64,000 bases of DNA, taken from NCBI GenBank assembly GCA_029263315.1, contig JAJCXR010000054.1, forward strand, positions 496,001 through 560,000, given 5' to 3'. Below are positions 38,512 to 50,500 of this stretch, piece by piece (position 1 is the first letter of the stretch; the number at the start of each line of letters is the position of its first letter). Below the pieces are notes generated by a model, which worked only from the letters and a program-made list of their open reading frames with translations, made no database searches and was not told where the DNA came from. Position numbers and translations under genes: made by a program. The DNA comes from Acidobacteriota bacterium (lineage in GTDB: Bacteria > Acidobacteriota > Thermoanaerobaculia > Multivoradales > J023).

Positions 38512-41500
38512 TCACGGGCGACGTCGTTTGGCCAACCGCGCCTTGAGACGATTGCGACCACTCTTCAATTGCTCACTGCGATCTTCCACCACCGTCTCTT
38601 CCGGTACCGAGCCATCGGACGAGCGGGTGAGGTAAGCGGCGAGCGCAGCCACCGTGGGATGATTGAATATCTCGACCGCCTGCAGGTCACGGTCGACGAT
38701 TTGCTGAATACGATTGTGAAATTTGACCAACAGCAATGAGTTGCCGCCCAGGTCAAAGAAATTGTCATCGGCCCCTACTTTGTCGATCTCCAGGACTTCC
38801 TTGAGAATATCGGCCAGGGCCACCTCCATCTCGGTTCTGGGCGCCTTGAATGCCATCTGAATCTCCCGGTTGCTATCCTCGATCTGAGCCAAGGCATGAC
38901 GATCGAGCTTGCCGTTGGGGGTGAGCGGCAGGCCGTCGAGAAAGACGAACCCCGCCGGCACCATGTACTCGGGCAAACGTTGACGCAAACTGTCGCGCAA
39001 CGCCGCCGCCTTGACTTCGAAGTTGCAGTAAGGATCCCGCACCACCAGGGCGAGGAGCCGCCGGTTGCCGCTGCGGGTCTCAGAGCCTCGCACTTGCACC
39101 ACCGCTTCACGGACGCCGTCGAGGCTCGCCAGCTGGCCCTCGATTTCGCCCAGCTCGATACGGAAACCACGGATCTTGACTTGATGGTCGGCGCGACCGG
39201 CAAATACCACCGTGCCGTCCACCTGGTAACGCCCGAGGTCGCCGGTGCGGTAAACGCGATCCGGCGTCCCGTCGTCGGTCTGGGGACGAAAGGTGCTCAC
39301 CAGGAAACGATCCGCCGTCAGCTCCGGGTCGCCGAGGTAGCCGCGGGCCAAGTGCGGGCTGCGCACCCAGACCTCACCGATTTCCCCGATCCCTGCCAGC
39401 TTGCCGGCGGCGTTGACCACCAAGAGTTGGACATCTTGCATGCCTCGGCCCAAGGGCATGATCTGCTTACCGTCGTTGCCCAGGTCTGCCGGCGCTTCCT
39501 GGAAACCCACCGCCCGCTGGGTCTCGGTGCTGCCGTAGAAGTTGATGCAGCGGACCTTGGGGGCGAGACGGCGCAAGCGCACCACATCGCGTTGGGTCAG
39601 CACGTCGCCGGTGAGGCACGCCAAGCGTAGGCTGTCGACCGATACGGACTTGCCGCGGGCCGGTGGCTCGGTGAGGACCTGCGCCATGGCCGGCGTCATG
39701 TGGGCGACGGAAATGCCCTCCTGTACCATCCACTCGGCCAGGTAACCGGTGGTGAAGATGCTCCGCGGCTCCGGAATCGACAACGTCGCACCCAAGCACA
39801 GGGGAGTGAACATATCCCGCTGCAAGGGATCGTGCGCCAAACCCGACAGCATGCTGTAGCAATCGTCCGGCCGCAGGTCGAAATACTGGCTCTGCCAAGG
39901 CAAGAAGTGGGTCAAGGGCCCGTGCCGACCGAGAATGCCCTTGGGCACACCGGTGGAGCCGGAGGTGAACGAGATGTAGGCCAAATCGTCCGGCGAGATG
40001 TCCACCGCCGGAGCGCTAACCGGCTGGCTGGCCAAGGGCTCCGGTCCACCGTCGGCACCGATCTCGTGCCAGGGCGGCAAGGCGAGGCGTGGACAGCCCA
40101 TGGCCTCGAGCTGCTGTTCGACCTCCGGCGGCAAAGGCCCGGCTTCGCTGAGCTGCAACCAGGCCCTGGGCTCGGCCCGTTCGAGGGTCTTCCCGAGATG
40201 GCTCGCCGGGTAGGCGGGATCGAAAAGCACAAACGCTCCCCCCGCCTTGAGCACCCCTTGCACCGCCCACACCAGGGTGGCGCTGCGGTGCGCCAAGATG
40301 GCGACGCGGTCTTCCCCTTGGACCCCGACGCTGCGCAGCCAGTGGGCCAAGCGGTTGGCCTGCTGGTCGAGCTGGCGATAGGTCCAGGCGCCGTTGGCAT
40401 CGCGCACCGCGACCTTGTCCGGCTGTTGCCGCGCCTGCTCGGCCACCAACTCGTGCACCGCTCCGTTCCAGGAGGCGTCCAGCTCCTCACAGGGATCCGG
40501 CAACAGCCGGTGTGCCCTTGGGGTGAGCAGGTCCAGCTGATCCACCGTCCGCTGCGGAGCCTCTGCCACTTGGCGCAGCAGCCCTTCGTACTGGCGCAGC
40601 ATCTCGGCGATGCGCTCACCGTCAAACAACCGGCTATTGAACACCCAGGTGAAATCCAGCCCGTCCTTCACTTCCTGCGCGTAGACGGTCAGATCGAATT
40701 TCGAGGCCGCCTCCGGCTGCCCCATCGGGGTGATCTCGAGACCCGGCAAGCGCAAGGGCTGCAGGGGCATGTTGACCATATTGAAGAAAACCTGGAAAAA
40801 CGGCGTCCGAGCCATGTCCCGTTCCGGCTGCAGGGCGTCGATCAGCTTTTCGAAGGGCAGGTCTTGATGCCCATAGGCATCCAGTGTGGTCTGGCGGGTT
40901 GCCCCCAACAGGGCGGCGAAGCTGGGTTGATCCGAGAGATCACCGCGCAATACCAGGGTATTGAGGAAAATGCCGACCAAGTTCTCGACTTCCTGCCGCT
41001 GGCGCCCGGCGATGGGCATGCCGATCGCCAGGTCCGTCTGACCGGAGAGGCGGCTGAGCAACACCTCAAAAGCGGCCAACAGCACCATGAACAAGGTCCC
41101 GTTGTGTTGACGAGCCAGGTTTTGCAGGGCCTCGACCAAGGGGCGGTCGATGGACAAGGTCTGCTGATCACCGACGAAGCTGCGCACCGCCGGGCGGGGC
41201 CGATCGGTGGGCAGCTCCAGCCCCTGGGGCAACGCCTCGAGCTGCCGACGCCAGTACGCCAGCTGGCGCTCCAGATTCTCCCCTTGCAGCCACTGCCGTT
41301 GCCACTGGGCGTATTCGACATAGCGCAGCGGCAGCTCCGGCAGCTCCGCCTCCCGCCGACTCGCCAAAGCGGCATAGAAAGCCCCCAGGTCACGGGTCAG
41401 AATCCCCATCGACCAGCCATCGGAAGCGATGTGATGGACGTTGAACAACAGCACATGGCGTTGCGCTTCCAGGCGAACCAGATGCACTCGGTAGACCGGC

Positions 41501-44500
41501 CCGGCGGCCAAGTCGAAAGGTGCGTGGGCCTGCTGACCGGCCAGCTCGTCCAGGGCCCGCTGCTGCTGCGGCCCCACCAACGACGACAGATCCGTCAACG
41601 GCAGCTCGACGTCCCCGGGCTCTGCCACGTTCTGCACCGGCAAGCCGCCGACATCGGCATAGGTGGTGCGCAGAGCTTCGTGTCGCACCTCCAAACGCTG
41701 CATGCTGGCCTGCAACAGCTCCACCTCCAGGGGACCGTCGAGGCGCAAGGCAAACGGCATGTTGTAGGCCGGGTTGCCGGGCTCGAATCGATCCAAGAGC
41801 CAGAGGCGCTCCTGGGCGAAGGAGAGGGCGAGGTCGGAATGGCCGAGATTGCGGGGAAACTCCGCCTCCAGCGGCCCGGCCGTTCCCTGGCGACGGTCCA
41901 CCTCAGGGGCCAAGGCGGCGATGGTCGAGTGACGAAAGACCTGACGCAGGGGCAGGTCGATGGCGAAGACCTGACGCAGACTCGACACCAACTGCGTCGC
42001 CAGCAGGGAATGCCCACCGAGATCGAAGAAATCGCTCTCGACGCTCACTTGCTCGAGCCCTAAGATCTCGCACCAGATCTCCGCTAAACGCTCTTCCGTT
42101 GGCGTCCGCGGTGCCACGAAGAGGTCGCTCACGGTATCCGTCGGCGCCACCTCGAGGGCGGCCAGGGCGTGACGATCCACCTTACCGTTGGCGTTCAAAG
42201 GCAGGGCGTCCAAGAGATGCACGGACGACGGCACCATGTAGGCGGGCAAGGTCTCTGCCAGGCGACGCAGCAGTTGCGCTTCCAGGCCGCCGTCGACCGT
42301 CGGCAGGTCCTCCGGCTGGCTCTCCACCGCCTGTCGGTCCACCGGCACGACGAAGGCCAGCAGGCGCTTGCCCTGGGAAGCGTCCTGGCGCACCGACACC
42401 GCAGCCTGGTGTACTTCCGGCTGGGCCACCAGGGCCCCCTCGATTTCCCCCGGCTCGATGCGATAACCGCGCATCTTGAGCTGCCGATCGATACGACCCT
42501 GGAATTCGATCACGCCATCGGCCCTGTAACGGGCCCGGTCGCCGGTCAAGTAGATGCGCCCACCCGGTACCTCGGACAATGGATCGGGCACGAACTTCTC
42601 GGCCGTCAAGGCCGGCCGGCGGTGGTAGCCGCGGGCCAAACCCTCACCGGAGGCGCAGAGCTGCCCCCAAAAGCCCACCGGCTGAGGATAGAAGGACGGA
42701 TCGAGGATCTGTACGCCGGTATTCTCGATCGGCTGCCCAATAGGTACTTGGTTGCCGATCACCTCGCCGTGGCGCATCCCATGGCAGGTGGTGAAGGTGG
42801 TGTTCTCCGTCGGCCCATAACCGTTGATCAGCCGACAATTGGGCAACGCTTCCAATGCCCCCCGCACACCTTCCGGGGCCAGGGTATCGCCACCGGCGAA
42901 CCACTGCCGCAAGGAGCCCAAACGCTGGAGCGGCCCATGGGCCACCATTTGATGGAAGAGACCGGCGGTGAGCCACAGTGAATCGATAGCGTGCCGTTCG
43001 ATCACCGCCGCCAACTCGTCGAGGGAAAGTTGATGCGGCGGCGCCAGCACCAGGCGTCCACCGTTGAGCAGCGGGGCCCAGATCTCCAAGGTCGAGGCGT
43101 CGAACGAGATGGGCGCAAAACCCAACCAAGAACGCTCCTCAGCCCAATCGCCGAAGCTGCTCCCACAGACCAGACGACTGACGCTGTGCTGCTCTACTGC
43201 CACCCCCTTCGGCCGGCCGGTGGAGCCGGAGGTGTACATCAAGTACGCCAGATGTCCGCCGCCGACGGTGGGCAGCGCTGCGGCCGTGGCTGCTTCCACT
43301 TCTTGCTGGCCGATGGCCTGCGGCCCGTCCAAGAGAAGCAACGTCCCCCCATGGCTGCTCGGCAACAGCCCTTGCAGGGATCGGTGCACCAGGAGATGCC
43401 GTACGCCACCGTCCTCGAGCATCCAGCTGATCCGTTCCTGGGGATAGGTCGGGTCGAGGGGGAGGAAGGCGGCACCGGCCTTGAGGACTCCCAAGATGGC
43501 GACGATGGTCTCCAGGCTGCGGTCGGCGCACAGACCGACCAGCTCTTCGACCTGCACTCCCACGGCCACCAACTCATGGGCCACCCGCTCCGAGCGCTGG
43601 TCCAACTCCTGGTAGGTCAGGCTCTGCACCTCGCCACTGGAGGTCTCGAAGACCACCGCCTCGGCGTCCGGACGGCGAAGCGCCTGGCGCCGGAAGAGGT
43701 CCGCCAAGCTGAGGTGGGCGGGATAGTCGGCCTGGCGCACGCCCCAATCGACTCTCAGCTGCTCTTGCTGGTCGGGGCTCGACAAGGGCAGATCCTGGAA
43801 CGGGCGGTCCGGCGCCCGCAACATGCCCTCGAGCAGGGTCAACCAAGCGGCTCGCCAACTCTCGATGGTCGAGGCATCGAACAGGTCGATGTCGTACTCG
43901 AAGACCCCTCCCAACCCCTGCCGATCCGTCGCCTCATCCGTCACGGCAGACGACATGCCGAGCATCAAGCTGAGATCAAATTTGGCCGTGCCGTTGTCCA
44001 AGGGCAGAAATTGCGTCTCCAGGCCCTCCATCGTCGCTTCTCCAGGGCTACCTTGTAGCACCATCAAGGTACGGAACAGCGGCTCCCCGGCCACCCGGCG
44101 TCCGGGATCGACCACCGTCACCACCTTGTCGAAGGGCACGTCTTGGTGCGCATCCGCCTCCAATACGACCTGCCGACTACGCTGCAGCAGGGTCTCGAAG
44201 CTCGGTCGATTCGAGAAATCCAGCCGCGCCACCAGGGTATTGACGAAGAGTCCGATCAACCCCTCGAATTGGTCCAAGCGGCGGTTGGCCACCGGCATTC
44301 CGATGGCGATATCCAGCTCACCGGTGAGCCGGGACAACAGCGCCCCGTAGGAAGCCAGCAGCAACATGTAGGGGGTGACGCCGAAATCCATCGCCGACCG
44401 CATCACGCCTGCCTCGAGCTCCGCGCTGAGCTGCACCGGCAAGGTGGCGCCCCGGTGACGAGGCTCCCTGGGACGCGGCCGGTCGGTAGGCAGCTCCAAG

Positions 44501-47500
44501 GTCGGTAAACCCTGCAACTGATCTCGCCAGTAGCCCAGTTGCCCTTCCAATCGTTCACCGGACATGTAGCGGCGTTGCCACAGGGCGTACTCGGCATATT
44601 GCAGCGGCAGGGGATCGAGGGGCGAAGGCCGCCCTTGGCGGAAGGCGTCGTAGAGGGCACTCAGCTCGTGGACCAAGACACCCACCGACCATCCATCCGA
44701 CACCGTGTGGTGCATGTTGAGCACCAGCCAATGTTCCTCTCCGTGTAAACGCAGCAGCTGAACCCGCAACAGCGGCCCACGGCGCAGGTCGAACGGTTGC
44801 GTCACTTCCTGCAGAGCCAGGCTCTGGGCCGCAGCCTGCCTCTCCGCCACCGGCAGATGCTCCAAATCGACGGCCGGCAAATCGATGGGCTGTGCAGCCC
44901 GCACCACTTGCCGAACCCCATTGGGGGTCTCTTGGAACACCGTGCGCAGGGCCCCATGCCGCTTTACCACCTCGTTCAGGGAAGCGTTGAGCACCGGCAC
45001 ATCGAGGGCACCCCGCAAGCGCACCAAGGAGGTGATGTTGTAGGTGGCATTGTCCGGGTCGAGCTGGTCAAGAAACCACAAGCGCTCTTGGGCGAAGGAC
45101 AGCTCCGCCTCATCACCGAGGTCGCCGACCGCTAAAGACAATAGCTCCGCCGCACCTGCATCGCCGGCCAACTTCGCTAGCTCCGCCACCGTCGGCGCCT
45201 CGAACAGGTGACGCAGGGCCAGCTCGATCCCCAGGCGCCGATGAATGCGGGTCATCACCTGGGTTGCCAACAGGGAATGGCCGCCGAGGGCGAAGAAATT
45301 GTCGTGCACACCCAGCCGCTCGACGGCGAGCACCTCCTGCCAGATCTCCACCAGCTGTTCTTCGATGGCGTTGCGCGGGGCCACATAGGTTTTGGCGTCG
45401 CCTTGCCACTCCGGCGCCGGCAGGGCCTTGCGATCGACCTTGCCGTTGGGCAACAAGGGCAGCTCCGGCAAGGTCACAACAGCCGCTGGCAGCATGTACT
45501 CCGGCAAGCTGGTGGCCAACTCGCGGCGCAGCAGGTCGATGTCCAGCTCAGCGTCGTCAGCCGCCTCGCCGGTGAGGCTATTTCCCGTGATGTAAGCCAC
45601 CAGCCGGGGGTCCCCCTCCCGGTCTTGTCGGGCCAGGACGACGGCGTCCCGCACCGTCTCTTGGGCCAGCAGGGCGCTCTCGATCTCACCCAGCTCGATG
45701 CGGAAACCGCGGATCTTCACCTGGTGATCGAGGCGACCGAGGAACAACAGCTCCGCTGACGGCAAATAACGCACCAAGTCGCCGGTGCGGTAGAGACGGG
45801 CTCCGGGGATCGTGCCCAAGGGGTCCGGCACAAAGCGCTCCGCCGTCATGCTCGGGCGTCCGAGATAACCCCGCGCCAAACCCTCGCCGCCCAAGTACAG
45901 CTCACCCACCGCCCCGAGGACCACCGGCTCGCCGTGACGGTCCAGCACGTAGGCTTGGGTAGCTATCAGCGGCCGTCCGATGGTGGGCTCCGCCGAGGTG
46001 CCCGACGGCACCCGGGTATACGTCGAATAGGTGGTATCTTCCGAAGGACCGTAGAGGTTGTAGACCCCGTCCACCGAGGCGCTGTCGTAGATGCCGTCCA
46101 CCAAGGCGCGGCGCAGGGGCTCGCCGGCCAGGTTGATCGTCTGCACGCCGCTGGGGATGCCCTCCTGACGCACCAGCTCCGCCATCGCCGACGGCACCGT
46201 GTTGACCAGGCGCACCCGCTCCCGATCCGGCAGCGTCGGCAGCTCCAGGGCATTTTCCGCCAGGATCACCGAGCCACCCCAACACAGGGGCACCAAGATC
46301 TCGAACACCGACAAATCGAAATTGATCGAGGTCGCCGCCAGCATGCCCGCCAGCTCCTCGGCGCTGAACGCCTGCCGCGCCCAATGCATGAGGATCACCG
46401 AGCTGCGGTGGGCGATGGCCACCCCCTTGGGTCGACCGGTCGATCCCGAGGTGTAGATCAAGTGGGCCAAATTCTCCCGGCCGGCACCATGGGGCGGCAC
46501 CGTCGTCGGCGTCGCCTCCGGGGGCTCTTCGTCGAGGCAAATCACCACACCCTCGTGGGCCGGCAATACGTCCACCAGGCCGCGGCGGGTGAGCACCACC
46601 GGCACCGCCGCATCTTCGAGGATATAACCCAGACGCTGGCTCGGATAATTTGGGTCCAAGGGCACGTAAGCGCCGCCCGCCGCTTGCGCCGCCAACATGG
46701 CGACGATCATCTCCGGACGGCGATCGAGGCACACCCCCACCACCCGGTCGGGGCCGATACCCAACCCTTGCAGCCGGCGCGCCAAGTGCCACACCCGCGC
46801 CGCCAGCTCGTCGTAAGTCCACACCATGCCTTGATGGTAGAGGGCCGGAGCCCCCGGTGTGCGGGCTGCCTGGGCCGCAAAAAGGTCATTCACCGTGGCG
46901 CCGGTGTCTGCGGTCGGCACCTCGAAACCGTCGATGCTGTTCCACTCGGTCAGCAGCTGCCGGCGCTGCGCCGAGCTGAGCATCGGCAGCTGCCACAGGG
47001 GCGTCGAGGGAGCTTCCACGATGCCCCGCAGCAGGGTCTCGAAATGTCCCCACCAGCGCTCGATGGTGGCCCCGTCGAAAAGATCGGTGTCGTACTCGAG
47101 ATGCCCCGCCAAACCTGGCTGGGCGTCGACCAAGGATTCCCCCAGGGCGAGGGTCAAATCGAATTTGGAGGTGCCGCTGTCCACCGGTAGGGCGGCCAGC
47201 TCCAAACCTTCCAGAGTCATGCGGGAGAACGGGGCGTTCTGTAGCACCAACATGGTCTGGAAGAGCGGGTTGGTGGACAGCTGCCGCTCCCCTTCCACCG
47301 CCGCCACCACCTTCTCGAAAGACACATCCTGATGGGCGTCGGAGGCCAACACCACATCCCGCACCCGTTGCAACAACTGATCGAAGGACGGTTCCCCCGA
47401 AAGATCCAGACGCTGCACCAAGGTATTGACGAAGAGGCCGATCAGGCCCTCCACCTCCACCCGGCGACGGTTGGCCACCGGCGAGCCGACGGTCAAATCC

Positions 47501-50500
47501 TGTTGTTGGGTGAGCCGCGACAGCAGGGTGCCGAAGGCGGCCAACAACACCATGTAAGGGGTCACCCCCTGTGCCGTGGCCAACCTCACGACGCCGTCGC
47601 TGAGGTCGCCATCGAGCCGCACCGGCAAGACGGTGCCGCGCTGCCTGGCCACCGCCGGGCGAGGACGGTCGGTGGGCAGCTCGAGGATCGGCACATCCGC
47701 CAGCTGCTGCCGCCAGAAATCGAGCTCGGACTCCAAGGCATCGCCCTGCATCTCCTGCCGCTGCCAAAGGGCCACATCGGTGTATTGCACCGCCAACGGC
47801 TCCAACGGCGACGGAAGCCCCTTCAAGCCGGCGGCGTAGAGGGCCACCAGCTCTTGCAGCAGGATGCCCACCGACCAGCCGTCGGTGATGATGTGATGCA
47901 TGGTGAGAATCAGCTGATGCTCGTCCTCGGCCAGCCGGAAGAGACGCGCCCGCAGCAGCGGCCCCACCTCCAGATTGAAGGGGCTGGCGGCCTCGTCATG
48001 GGCCCGACGGGAGGCTTCGGCAAAACGCTCCGCCACCGGCAGCTGGCTGAGATCGTCCACCGGCAGCTCCACCGAAACGGCATCCAGGACGATTTGCCGG
48101 GCCTCGTCGGCAACGCCGCGGAAGACGGTGCGCAAGGCCCCGTGGCGGACCACGATCTCGCCCAAGGCTTGGTGGAATATCTCCACATCGAGATGCCCCC
48201 GCAAGCTGAGCAAGGCGGAAATGTTGTAGGCGGCGTTGCCCGGATCCAGCTGCTCGAGAAACCACAAGCGTTCTTGAGCAAAGGACAGGGGCGCAGGACC
48301 GTGGTCCTGCAGGACCGCCATCGGCACCTCGACGATTGGCGCGCTCTCCTGGCTGTCGATCACCGCCGCCAAGCCCGCCACCGTCGGAGCCTCGAAGAGA
48401 TGTCGTAGCGGCACGTCGACACCCAGTTTTTGGCGCAGCCGGACCATGATCTGGGTGGCCAGCAGCGAGTGCCCGCCCAAGGCGAAGAAGTCGTCGTTGA
48501 TTCCGACCTGCTCTAACCCCAACGTCTTGGCCCAAACCTCGCAAAGGACAATCTCTGTGCTGGAGCTCGGCGGCACATAGGCCGCGGCTCCGGCTTCCGT
48601 TTCCGGCAACGGCAAGGCACGGCGATCCAGCTTGCCGTTGGCGGTCAGCGGTAGGGTATCCAACTCGACGTAGAAGGCGGGGATCATGTAGTCGGGTAGA
48701 CGAGCTGCCAAGGCCTGGCGCATTTGCTGATTCGATAGCCGCGCGCTGGAAGACAGGTCTTCCGGCGACGGGTCTTCCGGAGACGGGTCTTCTAGCGACA
48801 GGTCTTCTGGAGAAGGAGCGCTCGACTCCGTCCCCCCCTGGGTGGCCACCCAATAGGCCACCAACTGGGGCTCTCCGAGGATCTCCCGCACCAGGACCGC
48901 CGCCTCGGCGACACCCTCCATGCCTTGCAAGCAAGCTTCGATCTCCCCCAGCTCGATGCGGAATCCGCGGATCTTGACTTGATGATCGATGCGGCCGAGG
49001 AAATCGATGTCGCCAGAGCTCAAGCTGCGGGCCAAATCGCCGCTGCGATAGAGCCTTGCCCCCGGCTGCTTGGAAAATGCATCGGGAATGAACCGCTCCG
49101 CCGTCAAGGCGGGACGGCCCAGATAACCCCGGGCCAAGCCGGCCCCACCGACCCACATCTCTCCGGCCACACCGAGCGGCTGGATTTGCCCTTCAGGGTC
49201 GACGACGTGCACCGTCAGATCGGGAATCGCACACCCCACCGGACTACGGCCCGACGTTTCGGCGTCCTCGGCCACCAGAGGCCGGTAAGTCACGTGCACC
49301 GTGGTCTCGGTGATGCCATACATGTTGACCAAGCGCGGCGCGGTGTCGCCGAAGCGTTCGAACCACGGCCGTAGGGTCGTCAGATCCAAGGCTTCGCCGC
49401 CGAAAACGACTTCCCGCAAGGCCAAGTCTCGGGGCGGTGAGCGACGTGCCACCTCCACCAGCTGCCGAAATGCCGAAGGGGTTTGGTTCAGCACCGTCAC
49501 CCGCTGCTCTTGTAGCAGCTCGTAGAACGCCTCCGGCGAACGGCTCACCCAATAGGGCACCACCACCAAGCGCCCGCCGGTGCCCAGGGCTCCCCAAATC
49601 TCCCACACCGAGAAATCGAAGGCATGGGAGTGGAAAAAGGTCCAAACGTCTTCACCGCCAAAGGAGAACCAATCATCGCAAGCGGCCAGCAGGCGGGCGA
49701 CGCAGCGGTGGGGAATCAGCACCCCTTTGGGGCGACCGGTGGAGCCTGAGGTGTAGATGACGTAAGCCAGGCTATCGCCGTCAATGCCGGCGTCGGGGCT
49801 GGAGGTCGGCTGCGCCGCCACCGCTTGAAGCACCTCTGGATCGTCGAGACAGATCAACTGCCCTGAGAAGTCGGGCAAACTGGATCGCAAGCCTTCTTCG
49901 CTGAGCAACCATTGGGCGCCGCTGTCCTCGAGCATGAAGGCGAGGCGCTCGGCGGGGTAGGCCAAGTCCAAGGGTAGATAGGCGGCTCCCGATTTGAGAA
50001 CTGCCAACAGGGCCACCACCAGATCCGTCGAACGCTCCATACACACGGCGACAATACGTTCGGGGCCAGCCCCCGAAGCCTGGAGGTGGTGAGCCAGTCG
50101 ATTGGCCCTGGCCTCGAGCTCGCCGTAGGTCAGTGTCGTATCGCCTTCCCCAGCCACCAAGGCCAGTCGCTGCGGCGCCAAATGAGCCTGCTTGGTCACC
50201 AGGGCGGCGATCGTGTCCTCGGAGATGGTGATCTGCGCCGAGCGATCCTTCCGCTCGACGGCCAGCTGTTGCTCCTGTGCCGGGCTGAGCAGGGGCAATT
50301 GCGTCCAAGGGGTGGACGGCGCGGCGAGCATCCCTTCGAGCAAGACCTGGAAGTGACCCCGCCAGCGTTGGATGGTGGCGGCATCGAAGAGCTCGGTGTC
50401 GTATTCGAGGCTGCCCCGCACCGGCCCGGCACCGGTCGTACCGCCGTGGTCGGTCAAATTCATCGTCAGGTCGAATTTGGCGGTGCCCGTGGTCAGCTCC

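Noticed and set aside
38481..38561. Longer start for the PKS (ORF to 38561)
   Set aside because: The extra 27 residues overlap the end of NRPS-A and lack PKS features. ATG 38480 has a good AAGGAG site.
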